Source of the DNA: an uncultured Butyrivibrio sp.
Lineage (GTDB): Bacteria > Bacillota > Clostridia > Lachnospirales > Lachnospiraceae
Assembly: GCA_910577605.1 (NCBI GenBank)
Contig: CAJTON010000034.1
Coordinates: 1 to 13,598 of the forward strand
DNA length: 13,598 bases
Reading direction: 5' to 3'
The first letter of the stretch is position 1, and the number at the start of each line of letters is the position of its first letter. The translations under genes and the position numbers were made by a program. The notes below the pieces were generated by a model that did not search any database, had not been told where the DNA came from, and saw only the letters and a program-made list of their open reading frames with translations. This document shows positions 1 to 6,871 of the stretch, piece after piece.

Positions 1-2194
1 ACATAAATTCCCTGATGTCCTCGTCGGATATGGCGATCTGCATTCCCTGTCCTCCGAGCACATACGAGGGTCTTACAAGCACCGGATAACCAAGCTCGTT
101 CGCCGCCGCGATCGCTTCGTCGGCAGTGAAGACCGTTTTGCCCGCGGCTCTGGGAATACCGCACTCCTCAAGTATCTTGTCGAAAAGCTCCCTGTCCTCC
201 GCCGCGTCTACGTCCTTTGCGCTTGTGCCGAGGATCGGCACGCCCATTTCCATAAGGCTCTTGGTAAGCTTGATGGCGGTCTGCCCTCCGAACTGCACCA
301 CAGCGCCGTCAGGCTTCTCAAGCTCGACAATGCTCTCAACGTCTTCGGGAGTGAGCGGCTCAAAATAGAGCTTGTCCGCAATATCAAAATCCGTACTTAC
401 CGTTTCGGGATTGTTGTTGATGATTATGGTTTCATAGCCCTCTGCGCTAAACGCCCATGTGCTGTGGACCGAGCAGTAGTCAAACTCTATTCCCTGTCCT
501 ATCCTTATAGGGCCGGAACCAAGCACAAGCACTTTTTTCTCAGGCTTGGTAAGCGCGACCTCGTTTTCCGAATTATAGCAGGAATAATAATACGGTGTGC
601 TTGCCTCAAACTCCGCCGCGCAGGTATCCACCATTTTAAACGCCGCGCGTATCCCGTATTCGTTGCGCAGAGCCTTCACTTCTTTTTCTGTGCGGTCCGT
701 GAGCTTCGCGATGACTGTATCGGGAAATTCAATTCTCTTTGCCTCAAGCATAAGCTCCTTTGTCATCGGCTCTTTGGCGAGGCGCTTTTCCATCTTAACT
801 ATATTGCTGAATTTATCTATGAACCATTCGTCTATCATCGTGACGGAATGTATCTTTTCATATGAAATTCCGCGCCTTATGGCTTCGGCTATGACGTACA
901 TTCTCTTGTCGTCCACATTCTGTAAAAGTCCGATTATATCCTCGTCGCTGCATGAGGAATAATCGTCGTTTATAAGCGAATCCACATGCTGCTCCAAAGA
1001 ACGTATGGCTTTCATAAGCGCGCCCTCAAAATTGGTGCATATGCTCATTACCTCCCCAGTCGCCTTCATCTGCGTGGTAAGCTTGCGCGACGCGGTGATG
1101 AATTTGTCAAAAGGAAGTCTGGGAATCTTAACAACGCAGTAATCAAGCGCAGGCTCAAAGCTTGCGAAGGTCTTGTGCGTAATGGCGTTAGGTATCTCGT
1201 CAAGATTATATCCGAGCGCTATCTTAGCCGCGACCTTGGCGATAGGATAACCCGTCGCTTTGGAGGCAAGCGCCGAAGAGCGGCTGACCCTGGGATTTAC
1301 CTCGATAACACAATATTCAAAGCTTGTCGGATGAAGCGCAAACTGGACGTTGCAGCCTCCGGTAATCTGTAATTCGTCGATTATATTGAGCGCCGAGGAA
1401 CGGAGCATCTGATATTCCTTGTCTGAAAGCGTCTGCGAGGGCGCGACGACAATGCTGTCGCCCGTATGCACGCCGACGGGGTCTATATTTTCCATGTTGC
1501 AGACGGTTATGCAGGTGCCGTTCGCGTCGCGCATAACCTCATACTCGATTTCCTTCCAGCCCGCGATACAGCGTTCTACAAGAACCTGTCCGACGCGGCT
1601 GAGCCTGAGTCCGTTGGAAAGTATATCGACAAGCTCCTCCTCGTTGTGCGCTATACCGCCGCCGCTTCCGCCGAGCGTATAAGCAGGTCTTAAAACAACG
1701 GGATAGCCGATCGTGTTGGTGAAAGCGATTCCGTCCTCGATATTTTCCACGACAAGGGACGGAGCGCAAGGCTCGCCTATCTTTTCCATGGTGGTCTTAA
1801 ACTCAAGCCTGTCCTCTGCTTTCTTGATGGTGAGCGCGGTCGTTCCGATAAGCTTTACGCCATGCTCCTCAAGAAATCCCGTCTCCGCTATCTCCATTGC
1901 AAGATTAAGCCCAGCCTGTCCTCCGAGCGTCGGAAGAATGCTGTCCGGCTTTTCCTTGAGTATTATCTGTTCAAGCGATCTGACAGTGAGCGGCTCAATA
2001 TAAACCTCGTCCGCTATGTCCTTGTCCGTCATTATCGTAGCGGGATTGGAATTGACAAGCACTACCTCGACACCTTCCTCCTTTAAGGAGCGGCACGCCT
2101 GAGTCCCGGCATAGTCAAATTCAGCGGCCTGACCGATAACTATCGGTCCCGACCCTATTACAAGCACCTTTTTGATATTATTATTTTTCGGCAT
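1..2194 (-). CDS. carB: Carbamoyl-phosphate synthase large subunit, C-terminus cut by window edge
   Basis: This subunit makes carbamoyl phosphate from bicarbonate, two ATP and ammonia supplied by CarA, for pyrimidine and arginine synthesis in the cytoplasm. The reading frame stays open from the ATG at 2194 to the left edge, giving about 731 residues of a family normally near 1070. The start reads MPKNNNIKKVLVIGSGPIVIGQ, followed by EFDYAGTQACRSLKEEG and NSNPATIMTD, typical of the first synthetase half. The second half begins near residue 560 with GSGPIRIGQGIEFDY and NNNPETVSTD, and the visible part ends at VRPSYVLGGQGM in the second ATP-grasp domain. The rest of that domain and the C-terminal allosteric domain lie outside the window. 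The start codon lies inside carA, 14 nt of overlap, with a purine-rich GGCGGG site upstream, so translation is probably coupled to carA. I see no frameshift. Identity is certain from the paired synthetase halves. Confidence 0.97.
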   Translation of the reverse strand, partial: MPKNNNIKKVLVIGSGPIVIGQAAEFDYAGTQACRSLKEEGVEVVLVNSNPATIMTDKDIADEVYIEPLTVRSLEQIILKEKPDSILPTLGGQAGLNLAMEIAETGFLEEHGVKLIGTTALTIKKAEDRLEFKTTMEKIGEPCAPSLVVENIEDGIAFTNTIGYPVVLRPAYTLGGSGGGIAHNEEELVDILSNGLRLSRVGQVLVERCIAGWKEIEYEVMRDANGTCITVCNMENIDPVGVHTGDSIVVAPSQTLSDKEYQMLRSSALNIIDELQITGGCNVQFALHPTSFEYCVIEVNPRVSRSSALASKATGYPIAKVAAKIALGYNLDEIPNAITHKTFASFEPALDYCVVKIPRLPFDKFITASRKLTTQMKATGEVMSICTNFEGALMKAIRSLEQHVDSLINDDYSSCSDEDIIGLLQNVDDKRMYVIAEAIRRGISYEKIHSVTMIDEWFIDKFSNIVKMEKRLAKEPMTKELMLEAKRIEFPDTVIAKLTDRTEKEVKALRNEYGIRAAFKMVDTCAAEFEASTPYYYSCYNSENEVALTKPEKKVLVLGSGPIRIGQGIEFDYCSVHSTWAFSAEGYETIIINNNPETVSTDFDIADKLYFEPLTPEDVESIVELEKPDGAVVQFGGQTAIKLTKSLMEMGVPILGTSAKDVDAAEDRELFDKILEECGIPRAAGKTVFTADEAIAAANELGYPVLVRPSYVLGGQGMQIAISDEDIREFM

Positions 2195-3272
2195 TCCGGT
2201 TCCCGCCTTTCTTCATCATATCCATAAACCTGTCAAAAAGAAAATCCGAATCCTTCGGTCCCGCGCACGCCTCAGGGTGGAACTGGACCGTAAAAATATT
2301 TTTGCCTATATATTCAAGACCCTCGTTGGTCTTATCGTTGACATTTATAAACGCGGGGCGGGCGATCTCCGGTCTTATCGTATCCATATCCACCACATAG
2401 CCGTGATTCTGCGAGGATATATAAACCCTTCCTGTCCTCAGGTCCTTGACGGGGTGGTTCGCTCCCCTGTGCCCGTATTTCATTTTATGCGTGTCCGCGC
2501 CGGTGGCGAGCGCCATAAGCTGATGTCCGAGGCAGATCGCAAAAATCGGCACGTCAGAATCGTAAAGCTTCTTTAGCTCGGCTATCACTGACTGGCATTC
2601 CTTTGGGTCTCCCGGTCCGTTGGAAAGCATGATTCCGTCGGGCTTATCCGCAAGAATCTCCTCCGCCGAAGTAAGCGCCGGATATACTGTGACACGGCAG
2701 CCTCTGTTATTAAGAGAACGCGCAATATTTCTTTTCGCGCCGAAATCCATGAGCGCGACCCTAAAGCCGTCTCCTTCAAGCACCTCGCGACCCTCGCAGG
2801 TAACTTTTTCAACGACCTTGCCCGTCGTATATTTTTTAAGTTCGGGAATAACCGTCTCAAGATCGTAATTCTGGTTCCTGGTTATCATTCCGTTCATCGT
2901 ACCCTTTTCCCGAAGGATCTTGGTAAGGGCGCGAGTGTCTATCCCCTCGATTCCCGGAATCCCGTTTTTTTCAAGAAAATTCTGGATCGTATCCTCGCTT
3001 CTGAAATTGCTCGGAATGGGAGAAAGCTCCCTGACAATAAACCCGTCCGGCCACGGTCTGTCCGATTCTTTGTCCGCGCCGCATATGCCGTAATTGCCGA
3101 TAAGCGGATATGTCATAACGACCGCCTGTCCGGCATAGGATGGATCGGTCAGTACCTCCAGATAACCCGTCATCGAGGTATTGAAGACTATCTCGCTTAT
3201 AACTTCCTTATCCGCTCCGATGCCCGTTCCCTCAAAAACATTGCCGTCCTCAAGAATCAGAAATGCTTTCAT
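2181..3272 (-). CDS. carA: Carbamoyl-phosphate synthase small (glutaminase) subunit
   Basis: This subunit hydrolyses glutamine and channels the ammonia to CarB. The 363-residue length is normal for the family. Residues 1-150 form the CarA-specific N-terminal domain (FNTSMTGYLEVLTDPSY, residues 30-46, and GIDTRALTKILRE, residues 110-122). The class I glutamine amidotransferase domain covers about residues 170-355, with the nucleophile Cys247 in FAICLGHQ and the partners His332 and Glu334 in VQFHPE, so the triad is complete. The start at 3272 matches the usual N-terminus (MKAFLILEDGNVFEG). A purine-rich AAAGGAA lies about 12 nt upstream, slightly far but usable. The gene is first in the carAB transcription unit and has a leader of about 185 nt behind a good sigma-A-type promoter (3464-3492). 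Confidence 0.97.
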   Translation of the reverse strand: MKAFLILEDGNVFEGTGIGADKEVISEIVFNTSMTGYLEVLTDPSYAGQAVVMTYPLIGNYGICGADKESDRPWPDGFIVRELSPIPSNFRSEDTIQNFLEKNGIPGIEGIDTRALTKILREKGTMNGMITRNQNYDLETVIPELKKYTTGKVVEKVTCEGREVLEGDGFRVALMDFGAKRNIARSLNNRGCRVTVYPALTSAEEILADKPDGIMLSNGPGDPKECQSVIAELKKLYDSDVPIFAICLGHQLMALATGADTHKMKYGHRGANHPVKDLRTGRVYISSQNHGYVVDMDTIRPEIARPAFINVNDKTNEGLEYIGKNIFTVQFHPEACAGPKDSDFLFDRFMDMMKKGGNRNAEK

Positions 3273-3463
3273 CCTTATAACCCGTTCCTTTCATTTGTCC
3301 CGCGCTGCTTTTCAGCGCATCATAATATCCTCGCAGAGGGTTTCAATAATATGCAGATGCACCGTATAAAACCGCCGCTGTACCGCGGCATTCCGGTAAA
3401 AAATTTCAAAAAAAAAACACAATAAGACATAAAACAGCCGGTGCTTTTTTCTTAATCCATAAA

Positions 3464-3492
3464 ATAGTAACATAAAACACAGGCGATTTCAA
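3464..3492 (-). promoter_or_regulatory. Predicted sigma-A promoter of carAB
   Basis: On the minus strand a TTGAAA -35 element (3492-3487) and a TACTAT -10 element (3469-3464) are separated by exactly 17 bp. This predicts a start near 3457 and a carA leader of about 185 nt. The match to the housekeeping consensus is good (four of six in each hexamer or better), but the region is AT-rich and the call rests on sequence alone. Confidence 0.5.
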
Positions 3493-3522
3493 GCCTCTGC
3501 GTAAATATTTTCCAAATGCGAA

Positions 3523-3551
3523 TTGTATTGTTACGATCAATATGTTATAAT
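3523..3551 (+). promoter_or_regulatory. Predicted sigma-A promoter of the EAL gene
   Basis: A TTGTAT -35 element (3523-3528) and a perfect TATAAT -10 element (3546-3551) are separated by 17 bp, on the strand and at the distance expected for the gene starting at 3604. The predicted start is near 3558, giving a leader of about 45 nt. An inverted repeat (3549-3566) overlaps the -10 end and the predicted start. Confidence 0.6.
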
Positions 3552-3566
3552 CACAATAAAGTGATT
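3549..3566. repeat. Inverted repeat over the -10/start region of the EAL gene
   Basis: AATCAC at 3549-3554 and GTGATT at 3561-3566 form a perfect 6-bp dyad with a 6-bp A/T spacer. It overlaps the last bases of the -10 box and the predicted transcription start, a typical place for a repressor operator. It could also fold as a short hairpin in the leader RNA. In addition, GTTATAA occurs at 3544-3550 and again at 3578-3584 as a direct repeat. Binding by any regulator is inference. Confidence 0.35.
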
Positions 3567-3593
3567 TTTATGTTCACGTTATAACTAAAAGAC

Positions 3594-3599
3594 GGTGAT
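3594..3599 (+). promoter_or_regulatory. Ribosome binding site deciding the EAL gene start
   Basis: GGTGAT matches part of the 16S anti-Shine-Dalgarno complement (GGAGGTGAT) and ends 4 nt before the ATG at 3604. An in-frame GTG at 3595 lies inside this site and so is unlikely to be the start. The ATG at 3604 is therefore preferred. Confidence 0.55.
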
Positions 3600-3603
3600 A
3601 TTT

Positions 3604-5292
3604 ATGGGTGATAAACTGGATAAAAGCCGTTATTACGAAATAACGGATAATATTATCAAAAATTCAGGACATAAGTTAAATTTTTTATGGGACTGTGAAA
3701 ACGACGTTACGGTCGCCATGTACTATGACAATGTTATTCCGGAGGGCGTAAAACGCCCTTTTGATTACCTTATGTCAGCGAATATGGTGGAGCCTGAGTC
3801 TGTGCCGGTGTACCAGATATTTCGCGACCAGATAGAGGCGGGGATAAAGGACGGCACTGACAAAGCCGAGACTGAATTAGCCCTGAAGATGAACATATTC
3901 GGCGGAGTGCCTGAGCTTGTGAATCTTTCCGCTGTATTTGGCAAAGACCCTGCAGGACATATTAAATATGTCCTTGTCAATATCCGTCCGTTCAAGGACA
4001 GCGAGATACGCAACCATGAAATTTTAGCCTCCTTCACCTCCGACAGGAATCCCGCCATTATCCAGAAACGGATAGCAAGACTTATCAGCGAAAGAAATAA
4101 TAAAAAGGTCGCCTTCATTCAGTTTGACGTTGAACATTTCAAGCTTATAAACGACAACTACAGTCCGGAGGTCGGCGACAGACTCCTCGCCCTTATCAGC
4201 GAGGTCCTCAACCTTATGTGCGGCGATAATATGCCGCACTCAAGACTTTCTGCGGATCTGTATATGTTTGTTATGACTTTTAATGAAAAGGACGAGATAA
4301 TTTCTTTTATCAGACAGCTTGAAAGTCAGATTTTGGGAGTTATGGACATTGATTTCAAGCTTTGCTTCGGTATATACATAATGAACGATCCCGATATGCC
4401 CTCACGCCGCTGCGGAGACAACGCCGGCATAGCAAGACAGAGCGTCAAGGGGAACGCGCTTGAGAACATTGCTTTCTTTGACGAGAGCGCGCTTGAGGAT
4501 ATGCACAAGGTTCAGCATATTGAAGAGGATATGAACAGCGCGCTGAAAAACGGAGAATTCCTGATGTTTCTGCAGCCCAAGGTAAGCATATCCACAGGCA
4601 GGATAATCGGAGCTGAAGCGCTGACAAGGTGGCGGCATCATGCCAGAGGACTTATATCTCCGGGCGACTTCATCCCTGTATTCGAGAAAAACGGCTTTAT
4701 ACTCAAACTTGACCGCTTCATCTGGGAGTCTGCCGCGAGACAGATAAGAAGCTGGATAGACGCGGGGATACCTCCCGTTCCCATCTCAGTCAACGTTTCG
4801 CGCGCGTACTTAAAAGGCAAAGATACGGTAAAAGAGCTTTACGACCTTGTAAAGAAGTATGATATACCCATAGGACTTCTCCAGATAGAAATCACCGAAT
4901 CGGCAGAATCCGCGGATGTCGAGCGCTCAGTGGAGTTGTTCAAGGAAAGCGGTTTTACAATGCTGATGGACGATTTCGGTTCCGGTTATTCGTCGCTGAA
5001 TATGCTTCAGAAAACCAAATTTGACGTACTCAAGATTGACCGCTACTTCCTCAATGAATTTATGGTGTCGGAAAGGGGCAGAAAGATTCTCGGTCACACC
5101 ATTTCAATGTCCAAGGACATAGGACTTGACATAATTGCCGAAGGTGTGGAGACCAAGGTGCAGGCGGACTTTCTCAGCGAATGCGGCTGCGACGCGGCTC
5201 AGGGTTTCCTTTATTCAAGACCTATCGACACCGATAGCTTCAATTCAATGCTCAAAGATATTAATATCAATAACGGAAGCATTATCGTATGA
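3604..5292 (+). CDS. Cytoplasmic degenerate-GGDEF/EAL protein, probable c-di-GMP phosphodiesterase
   Basis: From the ATG at 3604 the protein has 562 residues and no membrane segment, so it is probably cytosolic. Residues 1-140 form an N-terminal region with a possible PAS-like fold that I cannot assign firmly. Residues about 165-295 are a GGDEF-type domain: FDVEHFKLINDNY (174-186) is recognisable, but the active-site motif reads SADLY (216-220), so diguanylate cyclase activity should be lost. Residues about 305-555 are an EAL domain with all usual catalytic motifs: EAL at 338-340, Asn397 in SVNVSR, Glu429 in EITES, DDFGSGYSSL from 456, KID at 477-479, AEGVET with Glu513, and Gln533 in QGFL. 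The likely role is hydrolysis of cyclic di-GMP to pGpG, with the dead GGDEF domain possibly binding GTP as a regulatory site. It is transcribed divergently from carAB and appears monocistronic. Confidence 0.93.
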   Translation: MGDKLDKSRYYEITDNIIKNSGHKLNFLWDCENDVTVAMYYDNVIPEGVKRPFDYLMSANMVEPESVPVYQIFRDQIEAGIKDGTDKAETELALKMNIFGGVPELVNLSAVFGKDPAGHIKYVLVNIRPFKDSEIRNHEILASFTSDRNPAIIQKRIARLISERNNKKVAFIQFDVEHFKLINDNYSPEVGDRLLALISEVLNLMCGDNMPHSRLSADLYMFVMTFNEKDEIISFIRQLESQILGVMDIDFKLCFGIYIMNDPDMPSRRCGDNAGIARQSVKGNALENIAFFDESALEDMHKVQHIEEDMNSALKNGEFLMFLQPKVSISTGRIIGAEALTRWRHHARGLISPGDFIPVFEKNGFILKLDRFIWESAARQIRSWIDAGIPPVPISVNVSRAYLKGKDTVKELYDLVKKYDIPIGLLQIEITESAESADVERSVELFKESGFTMLMDDFGSGYSSLNMLQKTKFDVLKIDRYFLNEFMVSERGRKILGHTISMSKDIGLDIIAEGVETKVQADFLSECGCDAAQGFLYSRPIDTDSFNSMLKDININNGSIIV

Positions 5293-5354
5293 CATAGAAT
5301 ATTCTTACAAAACCTTTGACCTGTTTTTGTCTTTTCCAGCGCAGCGCGTTTTGG

Positions 5355-5388
5355 GGAGAGATAAAAAGCAGGTCTCCTTTTTCTTTTT
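5355..5388 (+). terminator. Probable intrinsic terminator of the EAL gene
   Basis: A 5-bp stem, GGAGA (5355-5359) with TCTCC (5373-5377), is followed directly by a T-rich tract (five T, one C, five T). The 13-nt loop is long and the stem short, so the strength is uncertain. The position, 60 nt after the stop codon, fits. Confidence 0.45.
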
Positions 5389-5404
5389 CATACTTTTTTA
5401 CTCA

Positions 5405-5431
5405 ACTTTTCCCGCTCTCTCGCATATTATA
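5405..5431 (+). promoter_or_regulatory. Candidate mother-cell sporulation promoter (sigma-K-like)
   Basis: CATATTATA at 5423-5431, preceded by G, fits the CATANNNTA -10 pattern of sigma-K promoters. AC at 5405-5406 lies 16 bp upstream, close to the spacing known for the minimal -35 element. The predicted start (about 5438) leaves a short leader containing AGGAG at 5447-5451. The region is AT-rich and the motif short, so chance is possible, but the same arrangement occurs upstream of the amidase gene at 9586-9612. Confidence 0.33.
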
Positions 5432-5457
5432 TTAGTGATTAGTTTCAGGAGCCTTGT

Positions 5458-6708
5458 ATGTCTTTATATAAAATCATGCAAACAATGCCGGATTCCGGGA
5501 GCCTCAGGGTAGACGTCACGGGAGAGGACGGACGTCCCATTGAAAACGCGGTTGCCGACATTTCCTTTACCGGAGAACCGGAGGAGGTCATCGACGAAAT
5601 AACGACGGACTCAAACGGACAGACTTCTTCCGTCACGCTTCCCGCGCCTCCCTTGGAATTCAGCCAGGAGCCGGGAGTCGAGCAGCCGTATTCCGAATAC
5701 AATCTCATTGTGAGGGCGCCCGGCTACGCGCCTATATCGGTAAACGGCATCAATATTTTTCCGGGCGAGCAGTCTATTCAGAACATTCAGCTGCAAAGCC
5801 TTGACGCAGGTCAGCAGTCCAACGTATTTGTAATTGGCCCCAACACGCTTTTCGGAAATTATCCTCCAAAAATACCCGAGGCTGAGATTAAACCGATCAG
5901 CAATACCGGCGAAATCGTACTTGACCGCGTGGTCGTGCCTGAGATAGTCGTCGTTCACGACGGCGCCCCCTCCGACTCCTCGGCAAACAATTATTATGTA
6001 AGATTTACCGACTACATCAAAAACGTGGCGTGCAGCGAAATATATCCGACATGGCCGGAGGCTACCATTACCGCCAACGTAATAGCCATAGTTTCCTTTA
6101 CCCTCAACCGCGTGTATACGGAATGGTACAGAAATAAGGGCTATTATTTCACGATAACCTCATCCACCGCTTACGACCACAAATGGATAAACGAGCGCAA
6201 TATTTTTGACAATGTAGGAAGAATAGTGGACGAAGTTTTTGCCGATTACGTTTCGCGTCCCAACATAAAACAGCCTCTGCTCACGCAATACTGCGACGGC
6301 AAACGCACCACCTGCGCGGGAATGAGCCAGTGGGGTTCAAAAAGCCTCGGCGACGACGGCTATACCGCGATTCAGATTCTGCGCACATATTACGGAAGCA
6401 ATATTTACATCAACACAGCCGAGGAGGTGTCCGGAGTACCTATCTCATGGCCGGGCTACACTCTCGACATAGGCGACAGCGGCACCGAGGTCCGCACCAT
6501 TCAGGAACAGCTCGCGTCAATACGCCAGACATACAGCAATATACCCTCACTTGCGGTTGACGGAATCTACGGAGAAGAGACCGCCGCGGCAGTCAGCAAA
6601 TTCCAGTCTATTTTCGACCTGCCCGTGACCGGAGACGTAGGGTACAGCACATGGTACAAAATATCTCAGCTTTACGTCGCGCTTGAAAAGCTCGCCGAGC
6701 TCAGATAA
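5458..6708 (+). CDS. Leaderless SpoIID-like protein with peptidoglycan-binding domain
   Basis: This 416-residue protein has three parts. Residues about 14-115 form a beta-rich module resembling a carboxypeptidase-regulatory or Cna-B-like fold (GRPIENAVADISF, APGYAPISVNGINI). Residues about 178-318 resemble the SpoIID/LytB family, whose SpoIID member is a peptidoglycan lytic transglycosylase. Glu194 in CSEIYPTWPEA aligns with the catalytic Glu region, and GMSQWG (288-293) followed by ILRTYYG matches the family C-terminal signature. The usual His of the GHGVGMSQ motif is absent; the sequence is TTCAGMSQ. Residues about 334-408 form a PG_binding_1 domain (VDGIYGEETAAAVSKFQ, 367-383). The N-terminus (MSLYKIMQTMPDSG) has no signal peptide or membrane anchor. 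The start is fixed by AGGAG six nt upstream. The gene stands alone on its strand with a sporulation-like promoter. A role in spore or mother-cell wall remodelling is inference. Confidence 0.85.
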   Translation: MSLYKIMQTMPDSGSLRVDVTGEDGRPIENAVADISFTGEPEEVIDEITTDSNGQTSSVTLPAPPLEFSQEPGVEQPYSEYNLIVRAPGYAPISVNGINIFPGEQSIQNIQLQSLDAGQQSNVFVIGPNTLFGNYPPKIPEAEIKPISNTGEIVLDRVVVPEIVVVHDGAPSDSSANNYYVRFTDYIKNVACSEIYPTWPEATITANVIAIVSFTLNRVYTEWYRNKGYYFTITSSTAYDHKWINERNIFDNVGRIVDEVFADYVSRPNIKQPLLTQYCDGKRTTCAGMSQWGSKSLGDDGYTAIQILRTYYGSNIYINTAEEVSGVPISWPGYTLDIGDSGTEVRTIQEQLASIRQTYSNIPSLAVDGIYGEETAAAVSKFQSIFDLPVTGDVGYSTWYKISQLYVALEKLAELR

Positions 6709-6751
6709 TGATATGATACGGCAGCGGACAGCCGCTTCTGCGCGCATAAAA

Positions 6752-6790
6752 GAGCCGGAACGTCTTGAGAATAGCAAGTCGTTCCGGCTC
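6752..6790. terminator. Strong terminator hairpin between convergent genes
   Basis: The 11-nt arm GAGCCGGAACG (6752-6762) pairs perfectly with CGTTCCGGCTC (6780-6790). A T-T mismatch and an inner 4-bp stem (CTTG/CAAG) close a 7-nt loop. On the minus strand it is followed by TTTT, suiting the zinc-ribbon gene that ends at 6872. On the plus strand, where the gene ends at 6708, the following sequence is less T-rich. It probably serves both directions. Confidence 0.8.
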
Positions 6791-6871
6791 TGTATAACTT
6801 TGTTAAATTAAATACTCCAATATAATTATTTTTACTAATTCATGTTTGCGTCATAATACACTTTCCCGGCT

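Larger units (their letters stand above)
3273..3603. other. Divergent intergenic region between carA and the EAL gene
   Basis: This 331-bp gap holds no convincing gene. It carries one sigma-A-type promoter per strand (listed separately). The carA side is transcribed as a leader with several short perfect hairpins: 3302-3318 (6-bp arms GCGCTG/CAGCGC, 5-nt loop), 3330-3340 (4-bp arms) and about 3371-3386 (GCCGC/GCGGC). A 6-bp pair, GCACCG at 3359-3364 with CGGTGC at 3439-3444, could close the leader into a larger domain. On the minus strand there is also a run of ten T (3417 to 3408), with no strong stem directly before it. I do not recognise a PyrR site, a T-box or a known riboswitch. Confidence 0.6.

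Noticed and set aside
126..2086. Several plus-strand open frames over carB
   Set aside because: They are shadows of carB, whose minus-strand frame is open throughout and carries all family motifs.
3342..3430. Possible leader peptide in the carA leader (short minus-strand frame starting with MSYCVFF)
   Set aside because: There is no ribosome binding site before either possible ATG, and the frame has no run of arginine codons or other regulatory codons.
3359..3450. GCACCG ... CGGTGC pair followed by six T on the plus strand, as a possible terminator
   Set aside because: The 6-bp stem would enclose about 74 nt and no plus-strand gene lies before it. A 6-bp match at this distance is expected by chance.
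3458..3466. CATAAAATA on the plus strand, matching CATANNNTA upstream of the EAL gene
   Set aside because: There is no AC about 16 bp upstream, it is about 140 bp from the start codon, and a better sigma-A promoter lies between. It shows that the short -10 motif alone occurs by chance in AT-rich DNA.
3595..3597. GTG at 3595 as start of the EAL gene
   Set aside because: It lies inside the best ribosome binding site and adds only three residues. The ATG at 3604 has correct spacing.
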